Below, piece by piece: positions 48,030 to 57,240 of a stretch of DNA of 64,000 nt. Every line of letters starts with the position of its first letter. The first letter of the stretch is position 1. The notes under the pieces were generated by a model that was not told where the DNA came from, did no database searches, and saw only the letters and a list, made by a program, of their open reading frames with translations. The position numbers and the translations under genes are program-made. Source of the DNA: Gnetum montanum (taxonomy: Eukaryota > Streptophyta > Gnetopsida > Gnetales > Gnetaceae); the NCBI GenBank assembly GCA_015680685.1, contig MNCI01034797.1, positions 368,175 to 432,174 of the forward strand. Reading direction: 5' to 3'.

Positions 48030-48363
48030 TTTTTAATTTTTTTTTACACATTTTTTTTACAAGTTTTTTTTTACACATTTTTGTTTTACAGGTTTTTGTT
48101 TTACACGTTTTTGTTTTACAAGTTTTTGTTTTACACGTTTTTGTTTTACGAGTTTTTGTTTTACACATTTTTGTTTTACACTTTTTTATTTTACAAGTTT
48201 TTGTTTTACACGTTTTTGTTTTACACATTTTTCTCTTACAAGTTTTTGTTTTACAGTTTTTGTTTTACATATTTTTGTTTTACAAATTTCTTTAACTTTT
48301 CTTGTTCTTGTTTTACAACATCATTATACTTTTCCATTTTTTGTGTGTGTGTTGTGTGTGTGT
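48030..48363 (+). repeat. T-rich tandem array of E (expanded)
   Basis: About fifteen units of a 15-bp repeat (TTTTTGTTTTACACR alternating with TTTTTGTTTTACAAG) run to about 48290, then TTTAACTTTTCTTG and a TG microsatellite (48340-48363). The open frames across it encode only FVLQVFVLHVF-type low complexity and are not genes. Confidence 0.9.
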
Positions 48364-49751
48364 TATCCACCTTGTAAGTTTGTCACCCAATAAGTGTTCT
48401 TCACGATGGTATGAACTGTTTTCTTATTGATTGCTAATGTTTGGTTTTTACCTTAAAGTTATGATGTTGGCTTGGAAGTATGTTTCTTTTGATATGGTAA
48501 GAAATGAATCCATTTCATCCATTCATCCACAAGTTCTATGGTCTCTCTTGGCTTGGAAATGTACAATCCCTTTCTAATAAGAACCTTAACGAATCAGTGA
48601 TTGAGTATTTCTCAAACTAAGGTAGGACTCAAGGGTTGAAAAGGGTGTGACTTCAAGGGAACTTGATGTATTTGTGTTGGCCATTCTCTTAGGTGCTTGG
48701 ATGTTTTCTTCTTGAGTTTTCTTACCGTTCCGATGTCACCCAATTATCGGAAGCTGAGACAATAAAAATAAGAAGTCTTTGCATGGTGTGGTTCTCATGC
48801 ATAAAAATATAAAATATGAAAAAAAAATAAACAAAGAGAAAAAAAGAAGGAAAGTGAGAGTTCAAAGCACACTCCTTAGACAAAATAATCCCTTGGGCTA
48901 CAAGCACTGGTTATGGAACTAAAAACTTTCCCTCTAACTAAGGCCCTCCTCACTTCCCATTCTCTCCTCATTCGTTTCGTCTGAATGGTGGTGGCTCTTG
49001 GGGGAGACATTCTTGTTATTCAAGAGGATGGATTGGCTGAATGCATTGATGCGAAGTCACTAGATGCGGTTGGTTTGAGGCCGGAGTTGGATTGAGATTT
49101 GCCAAGTCACATTAATCATGAAACACACAAGGGGTTGTACACCACCTTGTTCTTGGGATTCCATTCCATTCTCTTCTCTCCACCCTTCTCTCCATTGTTC
49201 ACCTCATTTCCGGTTGTATCACTAGTGTATATTTTGGTAGATGCATTCTTTTCTTTTTGGTAAATTCTTATGGTTAAGACTTTAACTCTTGTTCCAAAGG
49301 ACATTCCCAGAGCCTACACACTCTTTGAATGTGGGTTTGTTAGGGCATTAAGGGCATGAGCCTGCTTTGGGGAGGCTCAACTGGCATTCCTATTTGGTGC
49401 ATCCGTTAAATTTTTTCCCTTAACATTTTGCAATGCATTTTGTTTTGTTCATTTCCATCTTGACATCCATTTCATTGATGTCCTAGTTGTCTCTTTTTAT
49501 CCATCCTTCTTATTCCTTTTCTTTTTCCATTCTCTTGCTATTGAAGGTTCATGATTAGTCATGGGGGTACGGGGCCCAATTTTTTTGATTTTCTCCTAGC
49601 CCCTAAACCTTCAGTAGTCACCATTAATACATCTCCAAACCCACAATCAGCCATACCACAACCTAGCCAATTGACCTTTCACTGAGGCAAGGTATCAATT
49701 ACATGATAATTCATTTACCCCTGCTAATATAAGCTTGTGTTGTGTGTGTAG
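48364..49751 (+). other. Conserved untranslated region of element E
   Basis: Same blocks as A: GGTGTGACTTCAAGGGAACT near 48644, TCTTTGCATGGTGTGGTTCT near 48775, CATGAGCCTGCTTTGGGGAG near 49357, and the polypurine-like motif at 49555-49567. A branch-point-like TTGCTAATATAAG is near 49723. The acceptor AG is at 49750-49751. Confidence 0.62.
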
Positions 49752-49945
49752 ATGACAATCATGCAACAATGGATCAGATCTAGAGGGAGCACTTGGAATG
49801 GAGCGGTGCTGAAGCAGCTATGCAAGGAGTAAGATCGATGGCGTGCTTATGGATGGACAACGAAAGGCATAATCTTGGCATTGGCAATAGCAACACTTCT
49901 TTCTTCTCTCTTCTCTCTCAGCTACCAAATGAGGCCTGATGTCAA
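49752..49945 (+). pseudogene. Truncated second ORF of E
   Basis: After TGTGTGTAG|ATG the frame reads MTIMQQWIRSRGSTWNGAVL, then KQLCKE and a stop. A serine-rich remnant with TCTTCTC repeats follows. The start is shared with A and C. No similarity to the long second ORF of G or B is visible beyond the position and the acceptor. Confidence 0.5.
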
Positions 49946-50091
49946 TGTAATAAGGTGTTCACCCTTGTTATCATGAACACCAATTTGTTGAGTCTTGTAA
50001 TGATGATCCATTCACATGTCATCCCATTAGTTTCCTTTAAGTCAATAATCCCATACCTTCTCGATATTATTGTAAGGAACTCGAGGAACTC

Positions 50092-50676
50092 GACATTGTA
50101 CCTGAACACAAGTTTGTGTACGGCAATAAAGACGAGCTTCTTGGATAAACCTTGTAGTGCATGGAATAGGCTAATTATGATTTTATTTATTATTATTTAT
50201 TATTCATTATTTACATGCTTTATTAGTTTATTAATTCTCTCTCAACCCTTCTCTCCTAGTTAAGTGCCTTAGTACGACCACTTCGAGCACATGCGTTACA
50301 CTTGGTGATCCCAACAACAATTAGCGTTTGGTAGCCAAGGTTGCATCAGTTCAAGGTGTGTACAGTAAATGGGAATGAATGCTAACGCTAGGTTAATTTA
50401 GACTTAGTTCATTAGTTAGAGTTAGTTAATTAGTCTTCTCAACCCTTCACCTTGTTAGCATAGGAGGAAAAAACATAAAAACTATAAAAATCATATACCT
50501 CAAACTTACTTAACCATACACCGTGACAACTACAAGTAAGTCTAGGAAGACAATGAATGATTAACCCTAAGTGTTCCATGAGGTGTGTAGGCACTTAGTC
50601 TGCAGAGTTTGACTGAAACGTGCGTGCTATGCTCGTATTCATATGGTTGAGTGTAGGGGTATCTTGCCACTCATCA
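50092..50676 (+). repeat. 3' LTR of element E, 5' part deleted
   Basis: It aligns with 5' LTR sequence from GACATTGTACCTGAACACAA to the end. The polypurine tract, the palindromic array, the TATA box and about 200 bases of U3/R are gone. The junction at 50076-50093 is a direct doubling of GGAACTCGA. Confidence 0.9.
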
Positions 50677-50681
50677 CTTGT

Positions 50682-51595
50682 CTTTCATGATTTTAGGTCA
50701 TGAAGCCAAAGGAGCATGTCTAATTATGATTTTTGCCCTTTTGTAGAGTTTCTAGATGAGGCATAGAAAGGGAAAATTTTTTCTTCCACATTCATTTTCC
50801 TTGAAGCATTTTTTGATCTCTAAATAAATTAGTTGTGGAAGGTATACAAGAAATCTCTCACTTAGAGTGGCACATGTTCAGGCAAACAAGGCTATCACCT
50901 TGCTAGGCCTCATTGTCAGATTGAGGTGATAGGCCACTATCTTGAAGTAGATGTACTCCACCAATGTGAGTGCGTCAAACTTCTTACAATCAACTAGTAA
51001 CACCACTGAGTCCACTCCTTTTTGGCCTCAAGGTCAACTTGTGTTGATAGCTCTACCAGTTGTGTTCCAATATCAAGAAACCCCAGTGCCTATGCAATAA
51101 CCTCAACTAAGTAGGACACCTAAATATCCTTGATTTTTACTATGGACCCTAGCCTTCTGTTGTTCTAGAAGAGATATGTCTCTCTCATGTACCACTCCCC
51201 ATTGGAGGTGATGATTGACCACTTTGGAGAGGTTTGCAATTGTGTTTTGACTTCTACTAGAGATTTCTCTAGAAATGGCTCAAAGTCTAGTTCTTGGAGA
51301 ACTAAGCATTGGATCTCTCAAGGTTTGATGATGACAAGGCAAGCTTTAGTTAAAGTGACTTCAAGCCTTGGCATGGGTCATGGTGCTTCCCCTTGCTGTG
51401 ATTACTTTGTTGGCACTTCTTCTTCTAGAATTTATCAAACAAATGCCACTTTAGGCTCCTCTCGAAGAGGTCCCATTGCATGGGTTGCATGTGATAGTTC
51501 TTAGGCTTGTTTTTGTTGGCCCCTCCAGTTTTGGGTTGTTTCTCCCTTGGTTGAGAGGGTTCTTCTTCTTGTGGGTGTTTCGGTCTTGGTGCCAT
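50682..51595 (-). pseudogene. Second ORF of element G, 5' part
   Basis: The ATG at 51595 is preceded by TGATTATAG, a splice-acceptor-like end. The frame begins MAPRPKHPQEEEPSQPREKQ (charged, low complexity). HMQPMQWDLFERSLKWHLFD follows, then LDFEPFLEKSLVEVKTQLQT and SNGEWYMRETYLF. The last block resembles SGAWYLGETYQF in the second ORF of element I. It may be the plant transposon-associated domain found in the Athila second ORF. Stops interrupt it, and element E cuts it at 50682. Confidence 0.65.
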
Positions 51596-51597
51596 CT

Positions 51598-52054
51598 ATA
51601 ATCACAATAAGACCATGGGGTAGCAATTTATTGTGTAACATGAAACAATTAGAATACCTTTATCTCCTTATGATAGTTACATTTGGCTAAGTTGTGATTA
51701 TGGTTGATTTAATTAATTTAATCATTATTTTATTTATGTTTTATTGTTAATAAATCAACCCAGATGGTGTTGGAAGGGTTAACTCTAGAAAAAATTAACG
51801 TGTATATATTATTAAATTTATTAACCCTTTAGGGGAGTTAGAAAAATTTTCAACAACAATTTCATTAGAAACCTTAAGGTTTGTGGCCCCCATGATAAAG
51901 AGTTTACCTCCAATAGTTGCAAGATCAAAGAACGGGGTGGTTTGGATACATGGTTGGGAAGTTATGGGTTTTGGAAGGTTTTGGGCTTTGAAAAATGGCA
52001 AAAAATTCCATAGTGTTAGGAAGAAAATGATAAAAATTTCAAATTTTGTAGTGG
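51598..52054 (-). other. Leader between internal TATA box and second ORF of G
   Basis: AT-rich. On the minus strand a hydrophobic frame (51795-52082, FEIFIIFFLTLWNFLPFF) crosses the TATA box, so I do not call it a gene. The 3' end is a splice-acceptor-like TTATTGTGATTATAG. Confidence 0.4.
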
Positions 52055-52133
52055 TATATATAGGATTTTTGTGATGCATCAATAGGGCCTTGTTGATGTG
52101 GTCAGCTGCATCGACGGGATCTCATTGATGCAG
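52055..52133 (-). promoter_or_regulatory. Internal promoter-like cassette of G
   Basis: TATATATA at 52055-52062 (minus strand CCTATATATACC) lies about 10 bases downstream of a palindromic cluster: GATGCATC; CATCAA(8-9 nt)TTGATG at 52077-52098; CTGCATC(14 nt)GATGCAG at 52106-52133. The LTR of G has the same arrangement (array 41560-41612, TATA 41534-41541) with related CATCGA/GGCCTC words. Confidence 0.5.
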
Positions 52134-53686
52134 CTATTGAACACCATTGACTTTTGTTGACCTAGTTAGAACTTAAAAATCACAAAGAGATTTTGAATGA
52201 AATTAGGATCACATGGAAGCCCAAAAAACCATGAACATGATGAAAATATGAGAAGAGGGTGTTGAAGTCTGAAAAATTGACAAAATTAAGAAAATTGAGA
52301 AAGAGAGTGGAAAATGAGAGATCAAGGAGCACACAGTGGTTTGCACAATGGAATATGCTAAAGATAGGATTGTAGCAATGTCCAAGGTAAGGAACTTAAC
52401 TAACCAAACCATAAGATATGCAAGTGGGTCCTCCCCATAGTAGGCGGATGCCTGTGTTGCTCTTGCATAACCTGAACTAAGAAGTCTATGGGCCTCATAG
52501 TTTATTAATGATCATGAAAAGTTAAGGACTAACAAAAAAGGATCTATCTAAGAATTCAAACACATCAAACTAAGACATAGAGTATAACATAGAACCTGGC
52601 AGTGAGGTGAGTTATGGTAGCATAGATAGATGACTGAGAAGGTGAAATGGAATCCTTAATTAAGGTTGTAAGATGTCCCTTGTGGAATATATGTTTAAAA
52701 TTATTTGAAAAGATCCATCCTTAGTCTAGATCAAAACTAGCTACTTTCAATGACTTTGCATCATCACTCTAAGATTGATCCACCCCCTTGAAACATAAGA
52801 GTGCTTCCACAAAACAACCATTATTCCATAAAAAGAAGAAAAGAGAAGTAGGAAGTGAGAGAGGACCTTAGTTAGAGGGGACATTTAGGCATGGAAGCAT
52901 GTCTATCTAGTCCCATAACTAGTGCTTGTAGCCCCTTTATTTGTTTAAGGGGTGTGCTTTAAATTCTCATAATGTTTTTCTTTAAAACTTTTTTTGGATG
53001 GGAACCATACCATGCAAAGACCTTATTTGGCTTCCTAAAGTGGTTGAAATGGAAGGATAAGAAGTTCATGAAAAATACTTAGGCACTTAAGTAAGTAGAA
53101 GAGTACAAAGAGTATTAAGTCCCCTTGAACTCACACCCTCTACAAACCTTTGAATCCTTTTCAATTCTAGAACTACCAAGGTCACCACTTGATTAAAAGT
53201 TTCTTTAATAGAAGGGACCTCAAATTCCTAAAATAAGGAAAACCATAGAATTTTTTTATTTGATGTGTGGATGATGTGAACTCACTATTTGTTCTATGAA
53301 AAATAAACCATGTCATAGTCATTAGACATTAGAATTCAAGAATAGAAACTAGACATTAACAATCACAACATTAAGCATAAGCCATCATTGGTAAACAACA
53401 ACAGTAGCATTTTTTCCTACAGTAATAAAACACTTTTATTAGCAAAAATGATGAAAAGTCACACTCAAAGAAAACAAAACAAGGTAAAATATATAAGAAA
53501 GTGTAAAATAATCAAACAAGGTTCAAATATACTAACGATGGTGCAAAACAAAAAAAAAATGACAAAAAATGGAAGAAATTGAAAATAAAAAATTTGTAAA
53601 ATAATGAACTTGTAAAATCAAAAATATAGAAAATAAAAAGTAGAAAAACTAAGAAGCCCTATGGATTATTAGCATGGATGACCATC
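52134..53686 (-). other. Untranslated region of element G
   Basis: No gene. On the minus strand: an A/T-rich array (53470-53660), GGGTGTGAGTTCAAGGGGAC near 53115, CTTTGCATGGTATGGTTCCC near 53005, a hairpin with 8-bp arms (52417-52469) and CTACTATGGGGAGGACCCAC. The order matches A, C, E and I. Confidence 0.6.
52417..52469 (-). ncRNA. Candidate conserved RNA hairpin in G
   Basis: The arms TATGCAAG (52417-52424) and CTTGCATA (52462-52469) pair over 8 bases. An inner hairpin AGGC-ATCC-GCCT precedes CTACTATGGGGAGGACCCA on the minus strand. It is equivalent in position to the hairpins in B and I. Confidence 0.5.
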
Positions 53687-53703
53687 TTCCCCACAACTAA
53701 GTT
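53687..53703 (-). promoter_or_regulatory. Polypurine-like motif 1 in G
   Basis: On the minus strand it reads ACTTAGTTGTGGGGAAG, followed by ATGGTC. It lies after integrase and before the A/T-rich array, and it shares the TTGTGG variant with the true polypurine tract of G. Confidence 0.55.
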
Positions 53704-53739
53704 GGAAGAAGGAGATCCAAAAAATTGAATGTGATTGTC

Positions 53740-55397
53740 CATCCGTTAAGGTGGTAGTTGCACTAGCCTGTCTTGGTTCTAGGAAAGGTTTGACTTATTG
53801 GATGTTGATCAGCTACTTTTTATTTGGGCTCTCAGGTTTGTAAAATAACATGATCCCAGAGGGAAAGGTTTGATCATTTATATAAGGTCCCTTTCATAAC
53901 GTTTGGAATTTGGTCTTCTAGGATACATGTGTGGGATTCTAATAGAGAACCTTATCTCTTAGTTGAATTTTTACCTTTCATATTCTTAGGTCATGACATT
54001 GCTTATTGAATGCCTTATGCACCTCATTCAAAGATAGGGCAACTAATTAGTTTTTATCTATCACATTTAAGTTGATTAGTCTTTCTTTCTATGCTAGACT
54101 TAGGTCAAGATTCAAATCATATGTTGTTGAGAGTGTACAGAGCTCAGATTGAATTGGGAGCATTGGAATTTTTCCGTACACTAACTCATAGAGAGAATAG
54201 CCAATAGGAAGTTTCCATGTTAAATGGTAGGCCTAGAGGGCATCATTGAGTTTTGTACTCCAATCTCTCTTATATTTGTTGATGGTCCTTGTTAGGATTT
54301 TTGTGATCTCCTTGTTGGTTACCTCTACTTGACTACTGACTTGGGGGTAATAGGGTGTTGTTAATTTATGTTCAACCCCTAAGCATCACATCAACTTTCT
54401 AAAGGTGGCACTTGTGAAATGAGTTCCATTGTTACAAGTTAATGCATGTGGCATCAAAAACCTATTTACAACATTTTGTTGTATAAATCTAGCAGTAGTT
54501 GATGATATACAATTAGCAACAATTGTTGCTTCTACCCATTTCATGCAGTAGTTGATTGCTATGATGATATACACCTTTTCATTAGACATGGGTGTGATGG
54601 AACCCATGATGTAAATGCCCCATATTTTCAAGGGCTCTAGTGGTTGAATCCACTATTGAGGATCTTCCATTCAAGTGGTCATCCCACCATCTCATTGATA
54701 ACATTCACAAGATCAGATAAACTAATGGACATCCCTGAATATTATAGGCCAATAGTATTCTGCCATCAGGATTTTTATGATCATGTGTCTCCTTGCATAG
54801 TGGCCTCCACAAGGTCCTTCATGAGAATTCTAGAGAACACATAGTTGATCTTCATCAAGGACACACCAACGAATCATGCCATCGACGCACACCTTGTAGA
54901 GGTGTTTGTTGATTTCCGTGAAGTATTTCACCTATTAAAGAAATGTTGCTTCTTTCTAAATTCAAGATCTTATGGCATATCCTGAGTGAGAAGGTAAGTG
55001 AGGATGCCATCATACCATTTTGTTTCTATGGACAATTGGTCATTTATTACTCCTATAAAGAGGAGTTCGTCTGAAAATTGATCAAAGAGTGGCTCTCCTC
55101 CTCTTTGTTATTCCATATTAATTGAGAGAGGTGATCAGCGATCATATTTTTGGTCCCTTTTCAATCTATCATTGTGTGATCAAATTCTTGCAAGATCACA
55201 AGCCATTGTATGATATGATGACTTATCGTTAGCTTGTTCATTAGGTGCACTATGGTTTGTGTGCACAAATACTTTATAGCTAAGCACACAATGCCTAAAC
55301 TTGTTGAGAGCATACACCACTGTCATTAGTTCTTTTTTAGTTGTGATATAATTTAACTGTGCACCCATAATGCTTTGGCTCATGTAGTGGATGTAAT
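53740..55397 (-). pseudogene. Element G RNase H (rest) and integrase
   Basis: From the right: [18 protein letters not shown] and TTKKELMTVVYALNKFR (55180-55397) are the later RNase H blocks. An eroded integrase N-terminal region follows. Frame 54386-54631 then reads VYIIIAINYCMKWVEATIVA (Asp of VDY changed to Asn), ARFIQQNVVNRF and LTCNNGTHFTSATFRKLM (second catalytic block, D changed to N). The integrase C-terminal side runs to about 53740. Confidence 0.85.
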
Positions 55398-55510
55398 ATG
55401 GACATATTGTTGTGAGAAAAGTTAATACCCATGATAACCTTTCTAATATGATGACCAAGTCACTTCCTATTGCCAAGTTTGAGCATTGCTTGAATTTGGT
55501 TGGTGTTTAT
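55398..55510 (+). pseudogene. Copia D RNase H C-terminus
   Basis: It reads [20 protein letters not shown], then [10 protein letters not shown], the usual C-terminal end of plant Copia polyproteins (the TxDNxADMxTK block and KFxHCLxL). It is on the plus strand, directly next to the inversion breakpoint. Confidence 0.85.
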
Positions 55511-55612
55511 AGTTGAGATTTCCCCTTAGGAGCTTTTGTTGAAGAGGTGGAGACCTTTTGTTGAAGATTGGAGATTTGTTCCTTGTAAGAGAATTCACAT
55601 CAATGTGGAGAT
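55511..55612 (+). other. Copia D 3' untranslated end and polypurine tract
   Basis: Short post-stop sequence ending AATGTGGAGAT directly before the 3' LTR, a typical Copia polypurine tract. Confidence 0.7.
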
Positions 55613-55956
55613 TGTTAAAGTACAATTAGGTGACCAAAATTCTATTTTTGGTCAGGCCCAAAGCCCCCGCAGTATGGACTTGTTTTGTTGGGCCCATTTT
55701 TCTTTTTTATCTTGGGCCTAGGGTTTATGGTATATGCACACAAATGTATATGTTGTTTTTAGTTAGGGCTCGATGTAATGTTTTGGAGGTTGCCTTAAAC
55801 ACTCCCCTTTGTACTCATCTTTGATTTAGTAAAGTTATCTCCATCTTTGCTCATGGTTTTTTCCCGAGTTGGGGTTTTCCATGTAAATTCTATGTGTTAT
55901 TGTTTTGATTTTTATTGCCTATCACATTTAGTATTATATATATTATTTTTCTTACA
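55613..55956 (+). repeat. 3' LTR of Copia D
   Basis: 344 bp, TGTTAAAGTACAATTAGGTG...TTTTTCTTACA, followed by the target duplication AAAAG (55957-55961). Confidence 0.9.
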
Positions 55957-55961
55957 AAAAG

Positions 55962-56820
55962 ATTATTTTATTAGAAGTATATTTGAGATTAACACGATAT
56001 GGTAAAAGGTGTAAGTACGTAGAAGATTATCTTGCTAGAAATATACTCACCATAGTGAAAGGTGTATTTACGGTGAAGATTACCTTGCCAAAAATATATT
56101 CGAACTTAGGCCGGTATGGTGAAAGGTGTAGGTACGCAGAAAATCGACGGGAAGTATTTACTAGAAGTGTGCGGTTGATACAGGGAAGTGTGGAGATGAC
56201 ACGTGGAATTGTGCATAGAATGCCAAAGGGCTTGTACTTGGCTTCAGGCTGAAAACACATTGAAGTGGTAATAGATTTTTCAGCGTCGGTACAAACTGTG
56301 GTTACACAGTACAGTGGAGACATGGAGGTTGCTAAGCATAGATCTAAGAAGAACTCCTTCTTGAAGAAGCTAACGAAATAGACGAGTAAGATTTCAATCA
56401 CCATCACAAAGCCAGATTGCCAGAAAGCCTGAAACTATTTTAAACGCTATGCTGCTGATCATTTGAATGGTCAAAGGTTGAAATTATTGAGCAATCCGCT
56501 GATAGAATGAACGACATCTTTGTAACCGGTAGAGAAGTGTCCTTAATCCGTTCCTAAATTAATCATTAGAAATTAGAGGGGAGTTGGGGACAGAGTACCA
56601 CTCATTTTCCAAGATACTCAAACAATTATTTCAAACTGTATCTTTTGAATTCGAGAAAGCGCGTTATGATTAATTAGCTCCCGCCTATGGAAAATTTTGC
56701 AACCACACATTATTCAATGCACTGGGATGTGGCGATGCCGTCATCCTCCACAAAGCAAAGCATTACAAAATTATTCCCACACAAACCATACAGCACCTCC
56801 CACGACCAAATTCCTTTAAA
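55962..56820. other. Low-copy-looking flank with a degenerate tandem repeat
   Basis: Right flank of D. Three loose copies of a unit of about 55-60 bp (core TATGGTGAAAGGTGTAGGTA, then GAAGATTA) lie at 55985-56140. Open frames exist on both strands (55983-56252 plus, 56027-56407 minus), but neither has recognisable motifs. The plus-strand frame is basic and partly repeat-encoded. I do not call a gene. TTTAAATAAAAAG at about 56813 could be a TATA-like site. Confidence 0.35.
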
Positions 56821-57240
56821 TAAAAAGCAATAAAGCACCACCACTTTGTAATTTGTATAACAGAGGTGGGAGCAGTGCACAAACGGATTGTTTATGGTGG
56901 GTGCTCTAGTGTCTGGTATTTTATTTCAGAGAACCGGCGTCGTTAACCAATTGGGTTTCAAGGCTCAAGTTAAATGTTCGATGGTTGACGTTATGAGTTA
57001 CAATGTTGGGATGGATATAAAATATTAAAGTACGAATACCGGAGGTCAACCTCAACCCTGAAAGTGAAGTCCACTGTGCGCAAATTGTTGACTCAAAATT
57101 TACGCACGTTGTTTGGCCGACGGTCAATTTAAATCGGCCTTTCTCTTCCACACCCTGGCCGTATTGACAATAAGTAGCCGCATTAAAATTTCCGTGGACC
57201 CCAGTTGAGCCAAGACGAAATCAAAGGTTTTTAATATGAT
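56821..57240. promoter_or_regulatory. Cluster of W-box cores, possible promoter relic
   Basis: TTGAC or its complement occurs at 56985, 57045, 57088, 57123 and 57165, five times in 185 bases. The surroundings are less AT-rich than neighbouring DNA. W-boxes are WRKY binding sites in plant defence promoters. No downstream gene is visible within the window, so this may be chance or an orphan promoter. Confidence 0.25.

Larger units (their letters stand above)
43719..50676 (+). mobile_element. Non-autonomous Athila-like element E (gag-protease only)
   Basis: 6,958 bp, plus strand. 5' LTR 43719-44532, truncated 3' LTR 50092-50676, perfect 5-bp duplication CTTGT at 43714-43718 and 50677-50681. It is in the same family as A (same LTR start, gag and protease order). 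It interrupts the second ORF of G. RT, RNase H and integrase are absent. Confidence 0.95.
40536..55397. other. Inverted segment of about 14.9 kb
   Basis: Both ends break a reading frame that continues at the other end on the opposite strand. Element G RNase H goes from 40535 (plus) to 55397 (minus). Copia D RNase H goes from 40536 (minus) to 55398 (plus). Flipping this block restores one complete element G with two same-direction LTRs and one continuous D RNase H. Breakpoints are placed to within about 10 bases. Element E lies inside the block. Confidence 0.82.
40755..55397 (-). mobile_element. Element G, right (minus-strand) part
   Basis: On the minus strand: rest of RNase H, integrase, polypurine-like motif, A/T-rich array, untranslated region, internal promoter-like cassette, second ORF (split by E), polypurine tract, and the 3' LTR 41630-40755. 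With the left part and without E the whole element is about 12.2 kb. Confidence 0.82.
6797..55956 (+). mobile_element. Copia element D, host of all nested insertions
   Basis: The LTRs are 6797-7100 and 55613-55956. Both start TGTTA and end TTACA or CTACA, and they share AATTAGGTGACC, GGGCCTAGGGTTTAT and CACTCCCCTTTGTACTCATC. The 5-bp target duplication AAAAG lies at 6792-6796 and 55957-55961. Between them are Copia gag, protease, integrase, reverse transcriptase and RNase H pieces in the correct order for plant Copia. They are interrupted by element B inside integrase and by element G inside RNase H. The uninterrupted element was about 5 kb. All coding pieces are decayed. Confidence 0.92.

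Noticed and set aside
48003-48377. Open frames of about 100-124 codons rich in FVLHVFVLQ or FLFYTFLFYK
   Set aside because: They are translations of the 15-bp T-rich tandem array in three frames; length comes from the repeat, not from selection.
51795-52082. Minus-strand frame of 95 codons with signal-peptide-like start in element G
   Set aside because: The TATA box of the internal cassette lies inside it, and no counterpart exists in B; probably fortuitous.
56027-56407. Minus-strand frame of 126 codons with hydrophobic N-terminus
   Set aside because: No recognisable motif, overlaps a tandem repeat and an opposite frame of similar quality; reported only as sequence context.
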